Origin: Acidobacteriota bacterium
GTDB lineage: Bacteria; Acidobacteriota; Terriglobia; Terriglobales; Acidobacteriaceae
Direction of reading: 5' to 3'
DNA: 8,774 bases
Assembly: GCA_003224995.1 (NCBI GenBank)
Contig: QIAI01000111.1
Location: forward strand, 1-8,774
Below, piece by piece: positions 1-7,180 of this stretch (its first letter is position 1; the number at the start of each line of letters is the position of its first letter). A model generated the notes under the pieces. It saw nothing but the letters and a program-made list of their open reading frames with translations, searched no databases and was not told the DNA's origin. The translations under genes were made by a program, and so were the position numbers.

Positions 1-1
1 G

Positions 2-814
2 CCGCTAGAAATGTTCAAACCCGCCGCCTTCGAGTTGATGCGGGCGACGCGGCCGAATTTTGCGGAGATCGAGGAGTATTGCCGCTCCCCCAAGGCTTTT
101 CTGCAATACATGGACGGGGCAGGCCTCGATCGCGCTGTGCTGATCAACTACGTGGCGCCCGAAGTGATTGGCTTCACTCCCGAGGTGAACCGGTTCGTTG
201 CGAATTATGTCAAAGAAGATCCGAAGCGATTGATTTCATGCGGGAGTTTACATCCGCGGCATAGCGCGAACATCCTGGCTGACGTGGAGCAGTTGCTACG
301 GCTGCACATTGGGATGATCAAGATTCATCCGCCGCACCAGTTGCTGTATCCGAATGACTATCTGCAAGGGGTGAGCGAACTGGAGATCATCTACCGCGCA
401 GCCGAGGCCAACGGAATTCCAGTGATGTTCCATACCGGGACATCGATTTTCCCGGGTGCGCGCAACAAGTACGGCGATCCGATGTACCTGGACGATGTCG
501 CTGTGGATTTTCCAAAAATGAAAATCCTCCTGGCGCATGGCGGACGTCCGCTATGGATGGATACCGCGTTTTTTCTGTTGCGGCGGCACGCCAATGTATA
601 TCTCGACATCAGCGGCATACCGCCGAAGAGTTTGCTGCAGTATTTTCCACGGCTCACCGAGATCGCGCAAAAGACCTTGTTTGGCTCTGATTGGCCCGGC
701 CCGGGAGTGCCGGACGTGGGCAAGAATTTAAAAGATTTTCGAGCGCTCGACCTCACCGCCGATGTGCAGAAACAGATCTTAAGCGGTACGGCGTTGCAGA
801 TTTGGCCGGCGTAG
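2..814 (+). CDS. Amidohydrolase family protein (amidohydrolase 2 type), 5' end missing
   Basis: Metal-dependent TIM-barrel hydrolase or decarboxylase of the amidohydrolase_2 group; substrate unknown. The first ATG in the window is at 11, but the codons before it (2-10, reading P-L-E) are open to the edge. Members of this family normally begin with an HxH metal-binding strand a few residues upstream of this point, so the real start probably lies outside the window and the ATG at 11 is internal. Counting from that ATG, visible family motifs are IKIHPPH (103-109), MFHTG with His141, LAHGG with His176, and LFGSDWPG with Asp227; the two histidines and the aspartate match later metal or catalytic ligands of the family. 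The C-terminus (ILSGTALQIW) resembles the usual final helix. It converges on the S46 peptidase gene with 71 bp between, and I see no intrinsic terminator there. Family assignment is firm; the reaction is not determinable. Confidence 0.85.
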   Translation, partial: PLEMFKPAAFELMRATRPNFAEIEEYCRSPKAFLQYMDGAGLDRAVLINYVAPEVIGFTPEVNRFVANYVKEDPKRLISCGSLHPRHSANILADVEQLLRLHIGMIKIHPPHQLLYPNDYLQGVSELEIIYRAAEANGIPVMFHTGTSIFPGARNKYGDPMYLDDVAVDFPKMKILLAHGGRPLWMDTAFFLLRRHANVYLDISGIPPKSLLQYFPRLTEIAQKTLFGSDWPGPGVPDVGKNLKDFRALDLTADVQKQILSGTALQIWPA

Positions 815-885
815 ATGCGCTGATGAGCATCCAAGCAAGCGGTTCGTGAATTTTCTGCCCTAGCCTTGCTGTTGTTGCCAGGTCC

Positions 886-2976
886 CTACTTGCCAGCGCC
901 ATTCCCTCTCGTCCCGCTGAGTTCGTCCACAAGCGAACTGGCATTGTAGATTTGCCGGAGCGCTTCCAGAATGCCCCGAGAGTCCACGTGCACAGCCCGT
1001 GCCTGTTTGTCGTCGTACACGAAGTTCCAACCAAGCGATTGGATGTTTCCGTCGAAGATGATGCCGACGATCTCGCCCTTTTTATTGACGGTCGGGCTGC
1101 CGGAATTGCCTCCAATGATGTCTGCAGTCGAGACGTAGTTTAAGGGAGTGGTCAGCTTCAATTTCGCTTTTACCTTCATCCAGCTTTCCGGAAGCTGGTA
1201 GGGCGGCTGGTTGGCATGGTCGGCGGCGTGCTGGTAGGCGCCGGCAAAGTTGGTGACGTAGGGAACCTTGGTTCCATTCTCCTCGTAGCCTTTCACCGTG
1301 CCGTAGCTGAGGCGAAGAGTGAAGGTGGCGTCGGGCGGTTGATTGTAACCACTGCGGGCGAAGCGAGTGCGGGCAATGGCCGCGCCAGCGCGGCGCTCGA
1401 CAGCATCAACCTCGTCGTCGTACTGCTTGCGCCATTCTCGCGATCGGGCATCTATTTCGCGCATCAAAACGATCAAGGGATCCGTGGAGGCTTCGACCGC
1501 TGCCGTGCCTCCGTCGTAGAGCTGTCTGCGCACTGCCACATCATCGAGCTTGGTATTCGCCATCAGATTTCTGGCAGCATCCTCAGGCGGCTGCCCATTG
1601 AGAATCTTACCTACGATAGGATCGTCGCCCAGAGCGTCTCGCATTTGGGTGAGGGAGTCGGCCAGGGTCACGGTTTCGAGCGACTTGTAGATCGGTGCGG
1701 TGGAGAAGAGTTCCTGTTCGAGCGACGACAAGGCGGAGTCGCGGTACTCACGCAAGCGCAGCTCGTTGGGTTTAGTTTTTTCCGCGGTGGCGCGCACGAT
1801 CCAGCGGGCGAAATAAGCCAATTCAGAATTGAATGCGCGATTGCGCTCAATATAATTAAGCGGCAGATACAATTCGTGTTGTACTTTGACGCTTTCCGCG
1901 ATCTGCTCCCATGGATCGGCTAGCTCCTTGTTCTTTGAATCCGCTTTGAAAGCGGCTTGGAGCCTAGCTTCATCGGCGGCCTTGCCCGCCATGATCTGTT
2001 TATCGTCCAAGGGCACGAGGTAGCCGGTGATGGCCTTGAAGGAGTTCTGGTAGCTGAAAATGTGTTCCTTCGCGATGCGCGCGTTTTCCTCGGACTGGCT
2101 GCTGAAATTCTGGAGCAACGCAATACGGCGCCTGTAATTTTCCAGGCGTGATGGATAATCCAGATCCCGCAGGAACTCAAGTTGTGCCACCGTGCGCTGC
2201 CGACCGGTCGAACCCGGGTGACCGGAGACGAAGATCAGTTCGTTGTCCCGGACGCCATCTTTCGACCAGCGCAGGTAGTGCTCGATGTGAGCCGGCTTAT
2301 CGTTCTCGTACACACGGAAAAAAGTGATGTCCAGGTCGTAGCGAGGATAGGTGAAATTGTCGGGATCGCCGCCGAAGAAGGCGGCGTCGAACTCGGGTGC
2401 GAAGACCAGTCGCACGTCAGTGTACTTCTTGTACTTGTACAGGTTATAAACTTCGCCGGAGTAGAAAGTAACCACGTCGCAACGCAGGCCGGTCTTGGCG
2501 GAGCAATCTTTTTCTACCCGCGACATGGCGGCGCGCTGCGAACGACCTAACTCGGCGGAGGACGTATCCGGATGCACCGCGCCTTTGATGGCGGAGGTGA
2601 CGTCTTCAATGCCCACCAATTCGTTCAGTTCGAGATCGGGACACTTGGCTTCCTCGGCCTGGGTCTTGGCGTAAAAACCTCCCTTGATGTAGTCGTGACC
2701 GTGAGTGGAAAGCTGCTGCACGCACGTGGCGCCCACGTGGTGGTTGGTAAAAGTGAGCCCGTCGGGGGAAACAAATGAACCAGAGCCTCCGTTGTTGAAG
2801 CGAACCGAGCCGAGGCGAATGTGGTCGAGCCACGCCTGGCTGGGTTCAAAACCATACTTCGCTTTTACTTTGTCCTTGGGGAAGGCGTTATACAGCCACA
2901 TTCCTTCGTCCGCGCGGCAAAGCTGGGACAGGACGAAGGCACTGAGGAGGAGAAAGGGGAAAAAGACGCGTCTCAT
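886..2976 (-). CDS. Secreted S46 family serine dipeptidyl-peptidase (DPP7/DPP11-like)
   Basis: Exopeptidase that removes dipeptides from the N-terminus of oligopeptides, probably in the periplasm or at the outer surface. The frame is open back to 3255, but I start at 2976 (696 aa, in the family's usual range of about 700). That ATG has a GGAG ribosome site 6 nt upstream and opens a clean signal peptide: basic MRR, a hydrophobic stretch to about residue 19, and likely cleavage after CRA at 22. Catalytic elements are visible: TNHH (77-80) for the histidine, FGGDPDNF (201-208) followed by Asp216 in the DITFFRVY strand as likely acid, and GGNSGSP with Ser625. The residue 18 positions after the serine is Gly643 in FDGN; in characterised enzymes this position is Gly in DPP7 and Arg in DPP11, which suggests hydrophobic rather than acidic P1 preference (inference). 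It appears monocistronic and is divergent from citrate synthase. Confidence 0.93.
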   Translation of the reverse strand: MRRVFFPFLLLSAFVLSQLCRADEGMWLYNAFPKDKVKAKYGFEPSQAWLDHIRLGSVRFNNGGSGSFVSPDGLTFTNHHVGATCVQQLSTHGHDYIKGGFYAKTQAEEAKCPDLELNELVGIEDVTSAIKGAVHPDTSSAELGRSQRAAMSRVEKDCSAKTGLRCDVVTFYSGEVYNLYKYKKYTDVRLVFAPEFDAAFFGGDPDNFTYPRYDLDITFFRVYENDKPAHIEHYLRWSKDGVRDNELIFVSGHPGSTGRQRTVAQLEFLRDLDYPSRLENYRRRIALLQNFSSQSEENARIAKEHIFSYQNSFKAITGYLVPLDDKQIMAGKAADEARLQAAFKADSKNKELADPWEQIAESVKVQHELYLPLNYIERNRAFNSELAYFARWIVRATAEKTKPNELRLREYRDSALSSLEQELFSTAPIYKSLETVTLADSLTQMRDALGDDPIVGKILNGQPPEDAARNLMANTKLDDVAVRRQLYDGGTAAVEASTDPLIVLMREIDARSREWRKQYDDEVDAVERRAGAAIARTRFARSGYNQPPDATFTLRLSYGTVKGYEENGTKVPYVTNFAGAYQHAADHANQPPYQLPESWMKVKAKLKLTTPLNYVSTADIIGGNSGSPTVNKKGEIVGIIFDGNIQSLGWNFVYDDKQARAVHVDSRGILEALRQIYNASSLVDELSGTRGNGAGK

Positions 2977-2982
2977 CAAGAA

Positions 2983-2986
2983 CTCC
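2983..2986 (-). promoter_or_regulatory. Ribosome binding site deciding the S46 peptidase start
   Basis: The minus strand reads GGAG, then six bases, then ATG at 2976. It sits inside a small palindrome (CTCCGGAG, 2983-2990). Together with the signal peptide that begins at 2976, this supports that start over the longest open frame beginning at 3255, whose extra 93 residues look like translated upstream DNA. Confidence 0.65.
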
Positions 2987-3085
2987 GGAGAAAAATGTGG
3001 GCGCACTGGCTCGCCCGGGATCATGGACCAAACACTCCAGTATAAGTTGGATGCGTGCCGTGTTCCGGAAATGTCCTGCCAGTGC

Positions 3086-3115
3086 TTGGAAAGTCGTCCC
3101 AATTTGGCGTATAAC
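3086..3115 (+). promoter_or_regulatory. Putative sigma-70-type promoter of citrate synthase
   Basis: TTGGAA at 3086-3091 as -35 and TATAAC at 3110-3115 as -10, separated by 18 bp. Transcription would start near 3122 and give a leader of about 65 nt before the ATG at 3188. The two hexamers match the consensus at 4/6 and 5/6. No start-site data are available, so this is a pattern match only. Confidence 0.4.
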
Positions 3116-3187
3116 AAAAGGTTGCGGACTCTCGCGATCCATCCCCGTGGGCCGGCAACAAACGCCATTCCGCTCTTGCGAGGGAGT

Positions 3188-4330
3188 ATGTCCAGCCTAA
3201 CCACCACGCACGCGCCTAAAGGACTTGAAGGCGTCGTAGCCACCACCTCCGGCATCTGCTACATCGACGGCGAACAGGGTGTATTGGCATATCGCGGTAT
3301 CGATATCCATGACCTGGCCGACCACTCCAATTTCGAAGAAACCTGCTATCTGCTGTGGTTCGGGCGTCTGCCGAAACGGAACGAATTGCGTGAGCTGCGC
3401 GAACGGATGGCGGAAGAACGCAAACTGGACAACTCCATCTTGAATTTACTGAGGGTGGCGCCCAAGCACGCGTTGCCGATGGATGTATTGCGGACGGCAG
3501 TGTCCGCTCTTTCCTTCTACGATCCGGAGTTCCAAAAAAACGATCACGAGGCGAACGTGCATAAGGCGATACGCCTAACCTCGCAAATCGCGATGATCGT
3601 GGCCGCCTACGATCGCATTCGCAAGGGCAAGGAAGTGGTGGAGCCGGATCGCACCTTGTCGCATGCGGCGAATTTTCTTCTGATGCTTAACGGCACGGCG
3701 CCTTCGCACACGGCGGAGCGGGCGCTGGATATCGCCCTGATCCTGCACGCGGATCACGAGCTGAACGCATCGACCTTTGCGGCCCGTGTGACCGCGGCCA
3801 CCCTCTCTGACATGCATTCCGCGATTACCTCGGCCATCGGCGCTCTGAAGGGCCCTCTGCACGGCGGTGCGAACGAGGCGGTGTTTCACATTCTGATGGC
3901 GATTGATCGGGATGGTGTAGATCCAGTGGAGTACATCAAGGGCATGCTGGCGCAAAAGAAGAAGGTGCCGGGATTTGGCCATCGGGTGTATCATACGGAA
4001 GACCCTCGCGCTACCCACTTGCGCAAGATGTCGCAGGATTTGGGAAATTCCAGCGGCGAGACCAAGTGGTTCGACTTCTCCAACAAGATTGAAGGCTTTG
4101 TGAAGGGCGAGAAAAAGCTCAACGCCAACGTAGATTTTTATTCGGCGTCCACCTATCACACGCTGGGAATTGATGTCGACTTGTTCACGCCGGTCTTCGC
4201 TGTGTCGCGCATCAGTGGATGGACGGCACACGTGATTGAACAATTGGATGACAACCGGCTGATCCGGCCGCGTGCGGATTATGTAGGACCGATCTATCCA
4301 TCAAAGTACGTGCCCATGGAGAAACGGTAG
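3188..4330 (+). CDS. gltA: Citrate synthase (short dimeric type)
   Basis: Condenses oxaloacetate and acetyl-CoA to citrate, the entry step of the TCA cycle, in the cytoplasm. The 380-aa product has the compact form seen in Bacillus CitZ/CitA rather than the long hexameric E. coli GltA. It opens with the family block GLEGVVATTS (12-21). Active-site residues are in place: HADHELN (187-193), LHGGANE with His225, PGFGHRVY with His265, DPRA with Arg274, and NVDF with Asp316. The frame is open far upstream (to 2705), but that part runs antisense to the peptidase gene and has no citrate synthase similarity. I chose 3188 because homology begins just after it; an AG-rich GAGGGAG lies very close before the ATG, so ribosome-site spacing is short. 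A strong terminator follows 23 bp after the stop, so the gene is probably transcribed alone. A 2-methylcitrate synthase activity cannot be excluded from sequence. Confidence 0.95.
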   Translation: MSSLTTTHAPKGLEGVVATTSGICYIDGEQGVLAYRGIDIHDLADHSNFEETCYLLWFGRLPKRNELRELRERMAEERKLDNSILNLLRVAPKHALPMDVLRTAVSALSFYDPEFQKNDHEANVHKAIRLTSQIAMIVAAYDRIRKGKEVVEPDRTLSHAANFLLMLNGTAPSHTAERALDIALILHADHELNASTFAARVTAATLSDMHSAITSAIGALKGPLHGGANEAVFHILMAIDRDGVDPVEYIKGMLAQKKKVPGFGHRVYHTEDPRATHLRKMSQDLGNSSGETKWFDFSNKIEGFVKGEKKLNANVDFYSASTYHTLGIDVDLFTPVFAVSRISGWTAHVIEQLDDNRLIRPRADYVGPIYPSKYVPMEKR

Positions 4331-4353
4331 GAAAAAAAGCATATGTCGGTTTG

Positions 4354-4383
4354 GACCCACGGCTTGGTGCCGTGGGTCTTTTT
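4354..4383 (+). terminator. Rho-independent terminator of citrate synthase
   Basis: A perfect 10-bp GC-rich stem (GACCCACGGC at 4354-4363 pairing with GCCGTGGGTC at 4369-4378) closes a 5-nt TTGGT loop and is followed at once by TTTTT, then GTTT. It begins 23 bp after the citrate synthase stop codon. It is the only textbook intrinsic terminator in the window. Confidence 0.93.
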
Positions 4384-4744
4384 GTTTCCGGTTGATCAGG
4401 CAAAAAAGGATCGTAATGCGAGGTTTGTGACCAAGGTAACGGGGCCGTGCGCGGGAGCACACGAAGGACAAGCCCTAATTCTGTTCGGTTTACGGCTTTG
4501 CTAAGGATTGGGCCTACAGGTAACCAGACCTTTGGTACTTGAGGGGCCGGGTGCGCCTGTTTAGGCTTTGAGCAATGGTCGCAGCGAGGTTGTGAGGGGG
4601 CGTGTCCCGACGGGGTCTGGGACGCGATCAGTTCGATCCAAAACACGACGGTCGCCGCCAGGGTAGGGAGAAAAGAAGACGTTCCTTGCCAACTCTGCGC
4701 TTCGTGGCTGATTTCTTGCAGCCATGAACGATCTGAGGTGCGGA
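4384..4744 (+). other. Long intergenic stretch without a convincing gene
   Basis: About 360 bp lie between the citrate synthase terminator and the cupredoxin gene. Open frames here on either strand have low-complexity, Arg/Pro/Ser-rich translations typical of shadow frames. I see no tRNA, no known riboswitch core and no good -35/-10 pair. Local hairpins exist: an 8-bp stem with one G-T pair at 4601-4608/4619-4626 (loop 10 nt), and a bulged 6-bp stem formed by GTAACCA and TGGTAC near 4517-4535. It may hold the promoter and a long leader of the downstream gene, or an unannotated small RNA; neither can be shown from sequence alone. Confidence 0.5.
4735..4740 (+). promoter_or_regulatory. Ribosome binding site deciding the cupredoxin-protein start
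   Basis: GAGGTG, a strong anti-16S match, lies 4 nt before the ATG at 4745. The upstream in-frame ATG at 4724 has no such site. The choice puts the signal peptide directly at the N-terminus. Confidence 0.7.
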
Positions 4745-5581
4745 ATGATAAAGACGAGTCTGCTTGCAGCATTCGGGATCATACTGGTGCTCTGCGCTCT
4801 GGATAGCGCCGCGCAATCCAGTTACGAGACGATTACGGTCAGCAACGGCGGAACCATTACGGGCACCGTGAAGTGGTCTGGTCCCGTTCCTAAACTCGCT
4901 CCTGTCGCAATCAACAAATGTGTTGAAGTTTGCGATCCGCAAGCCCAGAAAAAGCGCGACCTGGAACGCCTCGTAATAAGCGGCAACGGCGGCGTCGCCA
5001 ACACCGTGGTCTTCCTGAAAGACATTCGCAAGGGAAAAGAAATGGATCTGCCAGAAACCCGGCAGTTCCTGAACCAGAGGACCTGCCGGTACGAGCCACA
5101 TGTTCTATTGGTGCCTGACAAAGGAACGTTGCACCTGAAAAGCAGCGACCCGGTCCTGCATACGGTGCACATGTCGGGAGCTTCCGATTACAACCTGCCG
5201 TTTCCTTTCGCGAACCAGACCGTCAGCCGCACTATGAATCGTGAGGGCATTGTGGACTTGCGCTGCAACGCGGGCCACGTTTGGATGAATGCCGAGATGA
5301 TGGTTGTGCCCCATCCCTACTTTGTCGTAACGGATGAGGATGGAAGTTTTAAGCTGACCGATGTTCCTGCGGGAGAGTACGAGATCGAAGCCTGGCACGA
5401 AGGCTGGAAAGTCACTGGACAGGGCGCGGTTTATGACGTGATGACGCAGATGCGGGTGCAGCGCCCGGTCTTTTCCGATCCCATGGAATGGACGAAAAAA
5501 GTGTCGGTTCCGGCGAATGGCGTTGTGGATGTCAAATTTACGATCTCGGACAGGCGTCCAGAAATGGCGGCAAGCCGCTAA
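4745..5581 (+). CDS. Exported cupredoxin-like protein with C-terminal carboxypeptidase-regulatory-like domain
   Basis: Likely periplasmic single-copper protein; its partner and exact role are unknown. The 278-aa product starts with a signal peptide (MIKT, hydrophobic core 5-19, probable cleavage after SAA at 23). A beta-rich cupredoxin-like region follows. C114-RYEPHV is a conserved block of this family. Candidate type-1 copper ligands are His139 or His142 in VLHTVHM, then Cys174, His178 and Met181 in CNAGHVWM. Two further cysteines, C59 and C63, lie near the N-terminus. From about 190 (HPYFVVTDEDGSF) the chain becomes a carboxypeptidase-regulatory-like beta sandwich with DVPAGEYEIEAWHEG. Proteins of this architecture are common in Acidobacteria and Planctomycetes, often near respiratory or c-type cytochrome genes. 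No such neighbour is visible here. The next gene starts 118 bp later, so co-transcription is uncertain. The ligand assignment is by motif only. Confidence 0.8.
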   Translation: MIKTSLLAAFGIILVLCALDSAAQSSYETITVSNGGTITGTVKWSGPVPKLAPVAINKCVEVCDPQAQKKRDLERLVISGNGGVANTVVFLKDIRKGKEMDLPETRQFLNQRTCRYEPHVLLVPDKGTLHLKSSDPVLHTVHMSGASDYNLPFPFANQTVSRTMNREGIVDLRCNAGHVWMNAEMMVVPHPYFVVTDEDGSFKLTDVPAGEYEIEAWHEGWKVTGQGAVYDVMTQMRVQRPVFSDPMEWTKKVSVPANGVVDVKFTISDRRPEMAASR

Positions 5582-5656
5582 GACGGGGCTGCCCTACGAT
5601 TCCTCGCTTTGGCTGGCTTCGCTCCCTCGCTGTTTCCAATCCCTGTAAAGACTCGA

Positions 5657-5670
5657 CTGCCGCTTGGCAG
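5657..5670 (+). repeat. Small hairpin upstream of cysteine desulfurase
   Basis: CTGCC at 5657-5661 and GGCAG at 5666-5670 form a perfect 5-bp stem with a GCTT loop. No T-run follows, so it is not an intrinsic terminator of the cupredoxin gene. It lies just upstream of the larger palindrome that reaches the start codon. Confidence 0.4.
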
Positions 5671-5676
5671 GATAGA

Positions 5677-5701
5677 ATGGAATCAGCGGTCAGGATTCCA
5701 T
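5677..5701 (+). promoter_or_regulatory. Palindrome overlapping the cysteine desulfurase start codon
   Basis: ATGGAATC (5677-5684) and GATTCCAT (5694-5701) form a perfect 8-bp inverted repeat around a 9-nt centre. The right arm contains the first two bases of the ATG at 5700 and the weak AGGA ribosome site partly falls in the centre. A TAGAAT hexamer at 5673-5678, a possible -10, overlaps the left arm, but no good -35 stands 16-18 bp before it. It could be an operator or an RNA hairpin that hides the start codon; chance cannot be excluded. Confidence 0.4.
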
Positions 5702-6884
5702 GCGACGAGTCTATTTCGACAATAGCGCGACCACTCCCGTGCTGCCTGAGGTTTTCGAGGCGATGCAGCCTTACTTCAGCCAGCAGTTTGGGAATGCCTC
5801 GTCGATTCACCATCACGGACAACAGACCCGCGCGGCAGTGGAGCAGGCGCGCGAATCCGTGGCTGCCCTGCTGGGTTGCCGGACCGCGGAGGTGGTGTTC
5901 ACCAGCGGTGGCACTGAGGCCGATAATCTGGCGATTTTTGGGATTGCGAGACCCGGAGATCACGTGATTACCTCGACCGTCGAGCATCACGCCGTTTTGA
6001 ATGCCTGCAAGTACCTGGAGTCGGAGGGCTGCGAGGTCACGTATGTGCCCGTAGATGGCCGGGGCTTGGTTGATCCGCTGGATGTCCGCCGGGCGTTGCG
6101 GGCGACCTCCAGGCTGATCACGATCATGACGGCGAATAATGAGACAGGAGTGCTGCAGCCAGTGCAGGAGATCGGAAAGATCGCCGCCGAAGCAGATGTC
6201 TATTTCCATACGGATGCCGTCCAGGCCGCAGGTAAGATCCGGCTCGACGTGAATGAAATTGGATGTGACCTGTTGTCGATCTCCGGACACAAGCTGCACG
6301 CGCCACAGGGTGTGGGAGCGCTTTACGTCCGCAAGGGGGCGCCGCTCGAGCCGATGCTGTACGGCGGGCGGCATGAACGCTCGCGACGCGCGGGCACGGA
6401 GAATGTTCCCGGGATCGTCGGCCTGGGCAAGGCGACGGAGTTGGCCATGGCAAAACGCGACACCGGAGATGAAATGGGTGCGATGCGCGGTCGCCTGGAG
6501 CGGTTTTTGTCGGAGATCGAGTGTGCTGGAGTGAATGGAGGTGGCGCGCCGCGTGTGCCGCAGACATCGAGCATGTATTTTGACGCCATCGATGGAGAAT
6601 CACTGGTGATTGCGCTGGACTTGAAAGGCTTGGCGAGCTCCACCGGAGCGGCATGCTCGTCGGGAGCCATTGAACCGTCGCATGTCCTGACGGCAATGGG
6701 CATGAGCGCGGAGCGAGCGCGTGCGAGTGTGCGATTCAGTTTGGGCCAGCAGAACACCACAGACGAAGTTGAATTCGCGGTGGGCTTGGTGGGAGAGACC
6801 GTGGCGAGGCTGAGGGAATTGTCGCCCAGAGCGATTGGCGGAGCTGAAAGCTTCGAGCTGCGAGCCTCGAGCAAAAGGCATTGA
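5700..6884 (+). CDS. Cysteine desulfurase (NifS/IscS group I)
   Basis: PLP enzyme that converts L-cysteine to alanine and holds the sulfur as a persulfide for tRNA thiolation and Fe-S assembly. The 394-aa product has the expected length. It begins with YFDNSATTP (5-13); the PLP region shows SGGTEADN (69-76), EHHAV with His96, and HTDAVQ with Asp172 and Gln175. SGHK gives the Schiff-base Lys198, and the mobile loop SSTGAACSSG carries catalytic Cys319, followed by EPSHVLTAMG. Whether it is best named nifS, iscS or yrvO is unclear, so I give no symbol. The next gene is mnmA, 98 bp downstream, which suggests a dedicated sulfur donor as in the Bacillus YrvO-MnmA pair. The last residues (about 383-394, SFELRASSKRH) are encoded within the left arm of a 17-bp inverted repeat and do not look like family sequence, so the natural end may have been replaced. 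Confidence 0.95.
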   Translation: MRRVYFDNSATTPVLPEVFEAMQPYFSQQFGNASSIHHHGQQTRAAVEQARESVAALLGCRTAEVVFTSGGTEADNLAIFGIARPGDHVITSTVEHHAVLNACKYLESEGCEVTYVPVDGRGLVDPLDVRRALRATSRLITIMTANNETGVLQPVQEIGKIAAEADVYFHTDAVQAAGKIRLDVNEIGCDLLSISGHKLHAPQGVGALYVRKGAPLEPMLYGGRHERSRRAGTENVPGIVGLGKATELAMAKRDTGDEMGAMRGRLERFLSEIECAGVNGGGAPRVPQTSSMYFDAIDGESLVIALDLKGLASSTGAACSSGAIEPSHVLTAMGMSAERARASVRFSLGQQNTTDEVEFAVGLVGETVARLRELSPRAIGGAESFELRASSKRH

Positions 6885-6957
6885 GGCTGGTTGGAGGGCG
6901 AATTACGTGAGCAGAGTCGGCCAAGCGAAGTCGGCGGATTGCTCGTAGCTCGAAGCT
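6849..6957. repeat. 17-bp imperfect inverted repeat flanking the desulfurase/mnmA spacer
   Basis: Left arm 6849-6865 and right arm 6941-6957 are reverse complements over 17 bp except for one position that would be a G-U pair in RNA; 75 nt lie between. The left arm lies inside the last codons of the desulfurase gene, the right arm 26 bp before the mnmA start. The right side also contains CGAAGCTC twice (6951-6958 and 6965-6972). The GCTCG/CGAGC-rich wording resembles dispersed short intergenic repeats of Acidobacteria (from memory, not searched). Confidence 0.6.
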
Positions 6958-6982
6958 CGCGGCCCGAAGCTCCTAAGGAAAG

Positions 6983-7180
6983 ATGACGAACAAGCAAACC
7001 ATAGCGGTCGCCATGTCGGGCGGGGTGGATTCCTCGACCGTGGCAGCCATGTTGCGCGCCGAGGGGCATGAGGTGGTTGGGCTCACGATGCAGCTGTGGA
7101 ACCAGCGGCGCCTGGCCGGGCGTGAGGGCATGCCCGAAGCGGTGCAGGGGCGGTGCTGTTCCCTGGGAGGAGCGCTTTGA
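6983..7180 (+). pseudogene. mnmA: MnmA N-terminal fragment (65 codons)
   Basis: This is the in-frame product of the original start. It contains only the first beta-alpha unit with the ATP pyrophosphatase loop and the LTMQLWNQ strand, followed by four non-native residues (GGAL) after Leu61. It holds none of the catalytic cysteines and cannot be active alone. Confidence 0.75.

Noticed and set aside
815..885. Bidirectional terminator between the convergent amidohydrolase and peptidase genes
   Set aside because: No stem of useful length with a T-run on either strand.
1216..1923. Long rightward open frame of 235 codons inside the peptidase gene
   Set aside because: It is antisense to a well-supported S46 coding sequence and shows no motif or ribosome site; typical shadow frame in GC-rich DNA.
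3039..3044. TATACT on the minus strand as -10 of the peptidase promoter
   Set aside because: The hexamer is good, but no acceptable -35 lies 16-18 bp upstream; too weak to annotate.
2705..3187. Upstream extension of the citrate synthase frame (541-codon version)
   Set aside because: It is antisense to the peptidase coding region, has no citrate synthase similarity, and homology starts just after the ATG at 3188.
4619..4645. Possible tRNA T-arm (GTTCGATCC) in the spacer
   Set aside because: No matching acceptor, D or anticodon arms can be built around it.
4212..4772. Leftward open frame of 186 codons across the citrate synthase end and the spacer
   Set aside because: It runs through the terminator, overlaps two real genes and has a Pro/Ser/Arg-rich, non-protein-like composition.
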